This document shows, piece by piece, positions 58,101 to 64,000 of a stretch of DNA of 64,000 bases (within the stretch, counting starts at the first letter, position 1; each line of letters begins with the position of its first letter). The notes beneath the pieces were generated by a model. The model made no database searches. It was not told the DNA's origin and saw only the letters and a program-made list of their open reading frames with translations. The position numbers were made by a program, and so were the translations under genes. The DNA comes from Bacteroides sp. 43_108 (lineage in GTDB: Bacteria; Bacteroidota; Bacteroidia; Bacteroidales; Bacteroidaceae): positions 21,145-85,144 of the forward strand of contig MNQS01000131.1 in assembly GCA_001915545.1 (NCBI GenBank). Direction: 5' to 3'.

Positions 58101-58522
58101 AGACGCAAACTCCTTCCCTTCTTCTCCCATGTGTGCTCTAATGGCCTAGCAGTCAATTCAACGGGAAACAGTGCTGAAAGCGAAGCTGGTACGTGAGAAG
58201 CCGTGAAATGTGCAATTGCTTCACAGAAAACTTTGGCATCAGCCATGAATGTTTGTTCATCCGGAACATCGTCACCCAACATAACTCTGTGGGCTCGCCA
58301 TCTGAAACGGTCGATGTCATAAAGCGGATAACCGGTAAGACGACACACGGCACGAAGTCTGGAAAAAAGGTCATTATATTCAGCTGAAAGACTGCTTGTA
58401 AGTATCACACAGACACGAAGGAGCAGATGATAGTAACGAGAATACTTATCGGATATAGAAAGATCTGATTTCTGAATCTCTTCTATATCGCACCACAACT
58501 GATCTATATCCTTATTTTCCAT
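55187..58522 (-). CDS. Dna2-like protein: RecB/Cas4-type nuclease fused to superfamily I helicase
   Basis: Large DNA/RNA helicase of 1111 residues. A PD-(D/E)XK nuclease motif set lies near residues 335-380: GLQGRMDFLQ (Asp), LVELKSGK (Glu-x-Lys) and QMILYKEVLF. The helicase has Walker A LLVGPPGTGKTSVA near 690, Walker B AIIDEASQILEPQ near 803, GDHKQLPAV, and motifs V/VI DTVERYQGSQRN and NVAMTRAKEQMFVVG near 1071. Four Cys (CDDHCIYC and downstream) near residue 150 may bind metal. The layout resembles Dna2, which processes flaps and resected ends; involvement in repair or in defence is not decided by neighbours. Confidence 0.85.
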   Translation of the reverse strand: MENKDIDQLWCDIEEIQKSDLSISDKYSRYYHLLLRVCVILTSSLSAEYNDLFSRLRAVCRLTGYPLYDIDRFRWRAHRVMLGDDVPDEQTFMADAKVFCEAIAHFTASHVPASLSALFPVELTARPLEHTWEKKGRSLRLVVEQCDDHCIYCRSRELPDTDMLKIPVDFSDMVRSVLPYLCEGLQINAVYYTLGQQGEVYPDIVVVDPDNLVDISTLSACIRNYGSSPFNYLFSLFEKRSKTSAILLGNAANRFLDDCINDPEASFDKSIQTVFHEDMLAFTVCADIDRDFFVKARAQFNNIHHVVTDVFEREFAGYSHGNVFLEPSFFCETLGLQGRMDFLQADMRNLVELKSGKADDYRNAPRMEHLIQMILYKEVLFCNLGINRQHVGGYLLYSAYPKLYEQRTVRDWVVKAIETRNAIVMLEKSLREGRCNELIQCLDVEDLNENCVSGKLWNDYQKPVLDKILSVLHSMDSLTSAYFYAFLQFIEREQYHSKVGDNRLDSTRGMASLWNADRESKLLNGDMLADLHIIDVSGSSAIEQLIVAVPELGGCMQPNFRVGDAAVLYECTGPADTVANHQIIRCSVERFSGDILHLRLRNPQHNASLFRKDAVYALEHDYIESSFRLLYSNLFSFLTSDICRRELILDRRQPETNPAVNLNRRYLNPQIDSIVLRAKQAQDLFLLVGPPGTGKTSVALKSMVEEFMSDGCRLLLVAYTNRAVDEICSMLSSVEGCPDYVRLGSELSCGPEFREHLIENKVPRGAGRKGVAELMDRVKIVVGTLTSINGHIELFSLCHFDVAIIDEASQILEPQMLGLVCASDDKGRCAIDRFIMVGDHKQLPAVVVQPEEYSSVIDEQLRGIGLKNCRNSMFERLMSLHWDNPSVVATLDHQGRMHPDIASFASRLFYGGNLMPVPVAHQKRTTLPFTEYTVDDAYFATTRLGFIDVPAPSAVEDSPHSNQAEARMVAHIVDAFRKLYAINSMPFRAESEIGIIVPFRRQIAMVLSEMHRLGIEGCDDMTIDTVERYQGSQRNIIIYATTVTRSYEMELLSNTVEIEGAEVDRKLNVAMTRAKEQMFVVGCRTLLEKNALYRELIASSACTSMEELIQG

Positions 58523-58624
58523 AAGCTGAAAGAGAAATAATGTAAAAATACGTCAGCGCTCTGCCATAAACAGAACACGGTCAGACATGAAAACGATGCA
58601 GGCATTCAATGCCATGTACCAGCA

Positions 58625-58664
58625 AAAAACAAAAAAAAGGAAAGATTCCGAGAAATCTTTCCTT
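58625..58664 (-). terminator. Terminator after SRP RNA/tRNA-Thr unit
   Basis: AAGGAAAGATT (58637-58647) pairs with AATCTTTCCTT (58654-58664); the A-rich run at 58625-58638 gives the minus-strand U tract. Confidence 0.85.
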
Positions 58665-58675
58665 AGTGCTTTCTG

Positions 58676-58749
58676 AGCCTCTTGTCGGATTCGAACCAAC
58701 GACCCCGAGATTACAAATCACGTGCTCTGGCCAACTGAGCTAAAGAGGC
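58676..58749 (-). tRNA. tRNA-Thr (anticodon TGT)
   Basis: 74 nt on the minus strand: 7-bp acceptor GCCTCTT/AAGAGGC, D arm GCTC/GAGC, anticodon loop TTTGTAA reading TGT, T arm GTTGG TTCGAAT CCGAC, discriminator T, no encoded CCA. The anticodon stem has one T-T mismatch in my fold. It begins 3 nt after the SRP RNA. Confidence 0.95.
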
Positions 58750-58752
58750 GGG

Positions 58753-58850
58753 TGGGTAAGCTGGCTACATCGCACCGCTACAACCTGTTGCCTTTGCTGC
58801 GATCAAGCCCTGGAGGATTCACAAGGAGCTGGTCGTATAGGACTTACCCA
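58753..58850 (-). ncRNA. ffs: Bacterial signal recognition particle RNA (small SRP/4.5S type)
   Basis: About 98 nt on the minus strand. The ends pair (TGGGTAAG with CTTACCCA), and the distal loop carries CGCAGCAAAGGCA, matching E. coli 4.5S GCAGCCAAGGCA, then GCGATGTAGCCAGC, matching GGGATGTAGCTGGC. This is the scaffold bound by Ffh, whose gene lies 1.2 kb away. It has a full promoter just upstream and runs into tRNA-Thr after 3 nt. Exact ends are estimated from the terminal stem. Confidence 0.88.
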
Positions 58851-58867
58851 TTTTGTTTTGACGGGTG

Positions 58868-58898
58868 CAAATATAGAGCTTTTATTTGAATTGACAAA
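58868..58898 (-). promoter_or_regulatory. Promoter for SRP RNA and tRNA-Thr
   Basis: Minus-strand TATATTTG (58868-58875) with TTTG (58895-58898) 19 bp upstream, both exact matches to the Bacteroidales boxes, 17 bp before the RNA. Confidence 0.75.
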
Positions 58899-59050
58899 AG
58901 AATAAGCGTTTTTTATACACCTGAAAGCCATCGAACAAGCAAAATAAGCACAAAAAGCATTCGCCAACTTTATCATACACTGTGTCCGCCTCACGCAGCC
59001 TGCTCCAATATACGATGACGTGCAAATAAGCTGTGGCGTACGGATGCTGC

Positions 59051-59112
59051 GTTGCGAGGGCGCGCGCCGGCATCTGCAGGCGCGCACAATTGTATTTCCG
59101 AGCCCTCGGAAT
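59051..59112. repeat. GC-rich dispersed palindromic repeat, copy D
   Basis: GTTGCGAGGGCGCGCGCC, then CAGGCGCGCAC (a GCGCGC pair), then TTCCGAGCCCTCGGAA, itself a 16-base near-palindrome. Located in the gap between the SRP promoter and dedA; no gene is seen in 58899-59353 otherwise. Confidence 0.65.
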
Positions 59113-59353
59113 TTCTGTTTCATACCTATGATACGGAAACCGTAAGTCACTTCACCACAGCCGAATCTATAAGGTCTACTAAAAGCTCTATAAACTGCCA
59201 CCCCGAACCGCGCATATCGGGAAAGGCCCTGCATGAAAAAAACAGCAAATGAAAAATCAGGAAAACCGGGACAATTGCTTCCAAGAAAAGACCACCATCC
59301 AGTGCATCAGATAAAATATCATGCAAAACCACCATAGATAAGCAGAAATTTAG

Positions 59354-59361
59354 TATTTTTG
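59354..59361 (+). promoter_or_regulatory. -7 box (TATTTTTG) for dedA-ffh-folD unit
   Basis: TAnnTTTG match 29 bp before the ATG at 59391. Confidence 0.5.
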
Positions 59362-59390
59362 TCCGCAGATTAATTTAATTTAAAATAAGT

Positions 59391-60038
59391 ATGGAAGATT
59401 TTATTGTAGAACTTACAGGAGATGCATTGGACAATCTCAACTACTTTTGGATAATAGTATTCATGACAATTGAAAGCTCGTTCATCCCCTTTCCTTCAGA
59501 AGTGGTGATGATTCCTGCAGCATACATGGCTGCGGCTGAAGGAGAGATGACCGTACCGATGATTATACTCTGCGGAACAATAGGTGCTCTTCTCGGTGCA
59601 TTGATAAACTACGGACTGGCTTATTTTCTTGGGCGTCCGATTGTATATGCCTTTGCCAACAGCCGTTTCGGGCACATGTGTCTCATAAACCAGAGAAAGG
59701 TTGAACAGGCAGAAGCATTCTTCGACAAGCACGGTGCAGTATCGACTCTCATCGGACGCATGCTGCCGGCCATAAGACAGCTCATCTCCATTCCTGCAGG
59801 ACTTGCACGCATGAACATGTTCAGCTTCATCCTGTACACATGCATAGGCGCATGCCTTTGGAACTGCATACTGGTGGGAATAGGTCTGGCCTTCCATACA
59901 CAGGTAAGCAAGGAGGAGCTGATAAGTACAATTTCACGCTACAGTCATATAATAGGAATCGGAATTATCGTCCTTCTGGCTTTGATTGCAATATTTATGG
60001 TATACCATGGATTCAAGAAGAACAGCAAGAACCAATAA
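59391..60038 (+). CDS. DedA-family membrane protein
   Basis: Polytopic inner-membrane protein of 215 residues. The family segment ESSFIPFPSEVVMIPAAYMAA (near residue 28) and the re-entrant motif GRMLPAIRQLISIPAGLARM (near 123) are clear. DedA/SNARE-associated proteins are linked to lipid-carrier recycling (undecaprenyl phosphate flipping), membrane potential and antimicrobial-peptide resistance; which applies here is unknown. ffh starts 30 bp downstream. Confidence 0.9.
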   Translation: MEDFIVELTGDALDNLNYFWIIVFMTIESSFIPFPSEVVMIPAAYMAAAEGEMTVPMIILCGTIGALLGALINYGLAYFLGRPIVYAFANSRFGHMCLINQRKVEQAEAFFDKHGAVSTLIGRMLPAIRQLISIPAGLARMNMFSFILYTCIGACLWNCILVGIGLAFHTQVSKEELISTISRYSHIIGIGIIVLLALIAIFMVYHGFKKNSKNQ

Positions 60039-60068
60039 TAGAACTTATAAAAATAAACTACAACATAC

Positions 60069-61412
60069 ATGTTTGACAATTTAAGCGAACGCCTTGAAAG
60101 ATCATTCAAAATACTGAAGGGCGAAGGAAAAATTACAGAAATAAACGTTGCAGAAACTCTCAAAGACGTCAGGAAAGCCCTTCTCGAAGCAGATGTCAAT
60201 TATAAGATAGCCAAAACATTCACTGATACGGTAAAGCAGAAAGCCATCGGACAAAACGTGCTGACAGCCGTCAAGCCGAGCCAGCTGATGGTGAAGATTG
60301 TGCACGACGAGCTGACAGAGCTGATGGGCAAGGAGGCTGTAGAGCTAGAGCTCAAGGGACACCCTGCAGTCGTTCTAATGTCAGGCCTCCAGGGTTCAGG
60401 TAAGACCACGTTCTCTGGAAAACTTGCATTGATGCAGAAGACGAAAAAGAACAAGAAACCTCTTCTTGTCGCCTGTGACGTATACAGACCTGCGGCAATC
60501 GAACAGCTCAAGGTTGTCGGAGAGCAGATAGGCGTGCCGGTATATACAGAAGAAAATGAAAAGAACCCTGTAGCAATCGCACAGAATGCCATAAAAGAAG
60601 CCAAGACAAAAGGATACGACCTGGTTATCGTCGATACGGCGGGACGTCTTGCCGTCGACGAGCAGATGATGCAGGAAATACAGAACATCAAAGAAGCCAT
60701 CAAACCGGATGAAACGCTCTTCGTAGTCGACTCGATGACCGGACAGGATGCTGTAAATACGGCAAAGGAATTCAACGAAAGACTCGACTTCGACGGAGTG
60801 GTACTTACCAAGCTCGACGGCGACACTCGAGGCGGTGCGGCGCTTTCCATCAGAACTGTGGTGCAAAAACCTATAAAGTTCATCGGTACAGGCGAAAAGA
60901 TGGAGGCCATAGACGTGTTCCACCCATCAAGAATGGCAGACCGTATCCTCGGAATGGGTGATATCGTTTCACTCGTAGAAAGAGCACAGGAACAGTTTGA
61001 CGAGGCTGAAGCAAAGAAACTCCAGAAAAAAATAGCAAAGAACAAATTTGACTACAACGATTTCCTCGGACAAATACAGCAGATAAAGAGAATGGGAAAC
61101 ATCAAGGATCTTGCGCAAATGATACCAGGTGTAGGAAAATTGACAAAGGATCTCGATATCGACGACAATGTGTTCAAGAGCGTTGAAGCAATGATCGGTT
61201 CAATGACTCCATACGAGCGTGAGCATCCAGAATGCCTCAATCTGAGCCGTAAGAGAAGAATCGCAAAGGGAAGCGGAAACTCAATCGACGAGGTTAACAG
61301 AATAACCAAACAGTTTGAGCAGATGAGAAAGATGATGAAAATGATGACAGGCAACAAAATGGCATCACTCATGGGCAAGATGGGCAAAATGCCGGGAATG
61401 CCGAAATTCTGA
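60069..61412 (+). CDS. ffh: Signal recognition particle protein Ffh
   Basis: GTPase that binds signal sequences and SRP RNA for co-translational targeting; 447 residues. N domain (about 1-95), G domain with [40 protein letters not shown] and [13 protein letters not shown], and a Met-rich M domain with [19 protein letters not shown], the RNA-binding helix-turn-helix, ending in a Met/Lys tail. It is 14 bp upstream of folD. The SRP RNA gene lies close by on the other strand. Confidence 0.97.
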   Translation: MFDNLSERLERSFKILKGEGKITEINVAETLKDVRKALLEADVNYKIAKTFTDTVKQKAIGQNVLTAVKPSQLMVKIVHDELTELMGKEAVELELKGHPAVVLMSGLQGSGKTTFSGKLALMQKTKKNKKPLLVACDVYRPAAIEQLKVVGEQIGVPVYTEENEKNPVAIAQNAIKEAKTKGYDLVIVDTAGRLAVDEQMMQEIQNIKEAIKPDETLFVVDSMTGQDAVNTAKEFNERLDFDGVVLTKLDGDTRGGAALSIRTVVQKPIKFIGTGEKMEAIDVFHPSRMADRILGMGDIVSLVERAQEQFDEAEAKKLQKKIAKNKFDYNDFLGQIQQIKRMGNIKDLAQMIPGVGKLTKDLDIDDNVFKSVEAMIGSMTPYEREHPECLNLSRKRRIAKGSGNSIDEVNRITKQFEQMRKMMKMMTGNKMASLMGKMGKMPGMPKF

Positions 61413-61426
61413 CGGAGGACTTCAAC

Positions 61427-62308
61427 ATGACACTGATCGACGGAAAAGCCACTGCAGCAACCATAAAAAAGGAAATTGCAGCAGAAGTAAATGAAATAAT
61501 AAACAACGGCGGAAAACGCCCGCACCTTGCTGCCATTCTGGTAGGCCATGACGGCGGAAGCGAAACCTATGTAAAAAACAAGGTAATCGCCTGCGAGGAA
61601 TGCGGATTCAAATCGACTCTCATCAGATTTGAAGACAATATAACAGAAGAGGAACTGCTGGCCAAGGTAAAAGAACTCAACGACGATGACGATGTTGACG
61701 GGTTCATCGTACAACTTCCTTTGCCGAAGCACATTTCCGAGCAGAAAATCATAGAAGCGATTGACTACAGAAAAGATGTCGACGGCTTCCACCCTATAAA
61801 CGTAGGAAGAATGTCGATCGGACTGCCGTGCTACATTTCTGCAACGCCCAACGGCATAATGGAACTGCTCAAAAGGTACGACATAGAGACAAAAGGCAAA
61901 AAATGCGTTGTTCTGGGACGCAGCAACATTGTCGGCAAACCAATGGCTCAGCTTATGATGCAGAAGGCTTATCCGGGAGATGCAACTGTGACTGTATGTC
62001 ACAGCCATACAAAGGACATAAAGAAAGAATGTCTCGAAGCCGACATAATCATTGCAGCTATCGGACAGCCCGACTTTCTTAAAGGAGACATGGTGAAGGA
62101 AGGTGCCGTTGTTATCGATGTGGGCACTACAAGAGTGCCTGACGCAAGCAGGAAAAGCGGATTCAGACTCAACGGAGACGTGAAGTTCGATGAAGTTGCA
62201 CCTAAATGTTCATATATTACTCCTGTACCGGGCGGTGTAGGTCCTATGACCATCTGTTCACTGATGAAAAATACATTGGCGGCAGGCAAAAAGGAGTATT
62301 ACAAATAA
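61427..62308 (+). CDS. folD: FolD, methylene-THF dehydrogenase/methenyl-THF cyclohydrolase
   Basis: Bifunctional enzyme interconverting methylene-, methenyl- and formyl-tetrahydrofolate; 293 residues. The catalytic Lys lies in [16 protein letters not shown] near residue 50, [14 protein letters not shown] and [14 protein letters not shown] are family signatures, and [16 protein letters not shown] closes the NADP domain. It is 14 bp after ffh and likely co-transcribed. No terminator was recognised in the roughly 125 bp after its stop. Confidence 0.96.
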   Translation: MTLIDGKATAATIKKEIAAEVNEIINNGGKRPHLAAILVGHDGGSETYVKNKVIACEECGFKSTLIRFEDNITEEELLAKVKELNDDDDVDGFIVQLPLPKHISEQKIIEAIDYRKDVDGFHPINVGRMSIGLPCYISATPNGIMELLKRYDIETKGKKCVVLGRSNIVGKPMAQLMMQKAYPGDATVTVCHSHTKDIKKECLEADIIIAAIGQPDFLKGDMVKEGAVVIDVGTTRVPDASRKSGFRLNGDVKFDEVAPKCSYITPVPGGVGPMTICSLMKNTLAAGKKEYYK

Positions 62309-62412
62309 GAACAAAAGTAAGGCATATTGAGGCTTGGCAACACTAGTTTCAGTGCAAGAAATGCTCAAAAAGGAAAAAATCACAGCAAAACTTAAATTTT
62401 CAGCCTGCAAAT

Positions 62413-62443
62413 TTTGCAGATTCAAAAAAAGCCTCTATATTTG
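62413..62443 (+). promoter_or_regulatory. Promoter for tRNA-His
   Basis: TTTG (62413-62416) and TATATTTG (62436-62443) spaced 19 bp; the tRNA begins 29 bp downstream. Confidence 0.7.
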
Positions 62444-62472
62444 CACTCGCTTTCGGGAATGAAGCAAACACG

Positions 62473-62546
62473 GTGGATGTAGTTCAGTTGGTTAGAGCGT
62501 CAGATTGTGGTTCTGAATGTCGTGGGTTCGAGCCCCACCCTCCACC
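62473..62546 (+). tRNA. tRNA-His (anticodon GTG)
   Basis: 74 nt: acceptor GTGGATG/CCTCCAC with one T-C mismatch, D arm GTTC/GAGC, anticodon loop TTGTGGT, stem TCAGA/TCTGA, T arm GTGGG TTCGAGC CCCAC, discriminator C. A G at 62472 supplies the -1 position typical of tRNA-His. Confidence 0.95.
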
Positions 62547-62552
62547 CTCCAG

Positions 62553-62586
62553 AAGAGAATCTTCACATTGAAGGTTCTCTTTTTTG
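62553..62586 (+). terminator. Terminator after tRNA-His
   Basis: AAGAGAATCTTC (62553-62564) pairs with GAAGGTTCTCTT (62570-62581, one G-T), followed by T5. Confidence 0.8.
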
Positions 62587-62716
62587 TTATACGCACTTTC
62601 CCATATTTACAATTTTACTTGAGGGGTATATAAAATAGATTTATATATCATACATTTCTGCTATGTCTGAAACAATCTCGACGCCGAAAGCGTTATTTAG
62701 ATAAAGTCAGAATGCT

Positions 62717-63923
62717 ATGAAAAGAATATTTATTTTTTTGTTTCTCATAAACGTTTATTTCACCCCTCATGCTCAAAACCTAGTACCAAAGGTTATCCCT
62801 GCATTGCAATCGTGGAAAAGCACAAAAGGGATTTATACTGTTCCTGAAAAAGGATTCATATACGTAAACAAAAAAAGACTCGTGCTTACTCTACAACACA
62901 GCCAAAACACTTTCTGAAGATTTGAAGTGCATGTTCGGATATGACTACAAGGTTACAGTTTCAGAAAACAAAAGAGAAGCAAAAAGCATTTTATTGTCAC
63001 TCAACGAAGACATTTCCTCACATGGAGAAGAGAGCTATAAGATAGACATTAATAAAAGAGTGGAAATTACGGCTCCACACACCAAAGGAGTATTCTGGGG
63101 CACGCGTACATTACTTCAAATGATATACAACCAGCCTAATGGACTGCAAAAAGGGTGTGCCATAGATTTTCCACGTTATAAAGCTAGAGGATTCATGCTT
63201 GATGCTGGAAGAAAATTCTTTTCAATGGATTTTCTTAAGGACTACATAATGATTATGGCATTCTACAAGATGAACGAATTCCACATACATCTAAATGATA
63301 ATGGATTCGTAGAACTTGCCGGAGGAAACTGGAACAACACTTATTCGGCATTCAGATTGGAAAGCAGAGTTCCAGGACTAACATCAAAAGACGGATACTA
63401 CACTAAAGAGGATTTCAAGCAACTGCAAAAGACGGCTATTACCTATGGAATCAAAATTATACCAGAAATCGATGTTCCGGCACATTCACTAGCCTTCACC
63501 CACTGCAATCCTAACCTGGCAGCATCAAACAGTGCCGAATATGGATTTGATCATCTAGACTTATACAAAAAAGAAGTTTATGAATTTCTGGATTCACTAT
63601 TTGACGAGTACCTCTCCGGCGACGATCCGGTGTTTGTTGGTCCAGAAGTCCATATCGGCACAGATGAATACAACACCAAAGAAGCTGAACAGTTCAGACA
63701 TTTCACAAACCATTATATCGAGCTAATAAAGAAGTACGGTAAAACTCCCCGCTTATGGGGCAGTCTTAATTCGATGAAGGGAAAAACAAATGTGGATCTT
63801 AACGGCACAGTTGTCAGTGCATGGAATTACTGGTGGATGGATTTGGAAACAGCTATAAACGCAGGCGCAAAGGTAGTAAACATGTGCGACCAGTTCTTAT
63901 ATATAGGGATATTCAGTAAATAG
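62717..63923 (+). pseudogene. GH20 beta-N-acetylhexosaminidase, frameshifted and 3'-truncated
   Basis: Secreted hexosaminidase remnant. The first 53 codons (signal peptide to HAQ, then LVPKVIPALQSWKS) are in one frame; after an A7 run (62870-62876) the homologous sequence continues in the next frame as DSCLLYNTAKTLSEDLKCMFGYDYKV. Removing one A restores a single protein. The GH20 N-domain ends near TAPHTKGVFWGTRTLLQM; the barrel has FMLDAGRKFF, FHIHLNDN and the catalytic Asp-Glu pair in VHIGTDEYN. The frame then stops soon after VVNMCDQFLYI, about 400 residues in, where full-length enzymes continue through the last barrel strands. Two independent lesions argue for decay. Confidence 0.8.
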
Positions 63924-63932
63924 AATAAAATT

Positions 63933-63981
63933 AGCCAACTAATTCATACACAAAGTGTTGCGAATTAGCTGGCTTTTTTGT
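63933..63981 (+). terminator. Terminator after GH20 remnant
   Basis: AGCCAACTAATTC (63933-63945) pairs with GAATTAGCTGGCT (63962-63974, one mismatch) and runs into T6. Confidence 0.8.
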
Positions 63982-64000
63982 ATCTTTAGGCATTCCCCCG

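Noticed and set aside
58803..59234. 143-codon minus-strand frame in the helicase-dedA gap
   Set aside because: It runs across the SRP RNA 5' region, its promoter and repeat copy D; the translation is Arg/Cys-rich and low in sense.
60200..61045. 281-codon minus-strand frame inside ffh
   Set aside because: Ser/Thr/Pro-rich antisense of the GTPase domain; a composition artefact.
61052..62008. 318-codon minus-strand frame across ffh and folD
   Set aside because: It is the shadow of two well-supported genes, with no family features of its own.
62922..63923. Independent GH20 gene starting at TTG 62922
   Set aside because: It lacks a signal peptide and the first part of the N-domain, which lie just upstream in another frame.

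Overview
The window looks like a chromosomal segment of a Bacteroidales bacterium (Bacteroides/Prevotella type). Three things point there: promoter elements of the form TAnnTTTG, often with an upstream TTTG box, in place of sigma70 boxes; lineage-typical families (hybrid two-component sensor, GH97, GH95-like and GH20 hydrolases, DUF4286, DUF6048, a GT3 glycogen synthase, an RND/NodT operon); and moderate GC with A-rich leaders lacking strong Shine-Dalgarno sites. Several features recall Prevotellaceae, but the genus cannot be fixed from sequence alone. I saw no prophage, insertion sequence, CRISPR array or rRNA operon.

Layout. 1-5160 is a fructose/fructan locus: MFS sugar importer (cut by the window edge), PfkB fructokinase, and a periplasmic-sensor hybrid two-component regulator that carries an in-frame TGA. 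5444-8514 holds a small outer-membrane barrel and a GH95-like lipoprotein. 8673-14530 is protein quality control (cyclophilin, ClpC, HtpG). 14760-19103 has two cell-wall enzymes (DUF1460, GH25), a ThiE-like protein, Prs and a TlpA thioredoxin. 19644-26802 runs leftward: alpha-glucan phosphorylase, glycogen synthase, valyl-tRNA synthetase. 27049-29492 has a DUF1573 protein and a GH97 enzyme. 29886-35768 runs rightward: DUF4286, RuvC, DUF4199, a GT2 transferase, an overlapping lipoprotein/DUF6048 pair, MntP and ApbE.

35922-41901 is a rightward run of a Crp/Fnr regulator, M3 peptidase, small lipoprotein, dCMP deaminase, S41 protease and 5-formyl-THF cyclo-ligase. An alcohol dehydrogenase and a three-gene RND efflux operon (43666-49304, leftward) follow, with a divergent AraC regulator. 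50699-51625 is a stand-alone protein kinase with an NLG in place of DFG. 51866-55026 is a cytochrome c module (ResB, CcsA, three-haem peroxidase) bracketed by two near-copies of the same terminator hairpin. 55187-58522 is a large nuclease-helicase. After it come tRNA-Thr and an SRP RNA gene in tandem, then DedA, Ffh, FolD, tRNA-His and a decayed GH20 hexosaminidase.

The main points worth a second look are the nonsense codon in the fructose sensor, the two lesions in the GH20 gene, a dispersed family of GC-rich palindromic repeats at four intergenic sites, the terminator-bracketed cytochrome cassette, the variant kinase, and the SRP RNA/tRNA-Thr tandem about 1.2 kb from ffh. Most of the rest is ordinary housekeeping content. 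No clearly new multi-gene system was identified.
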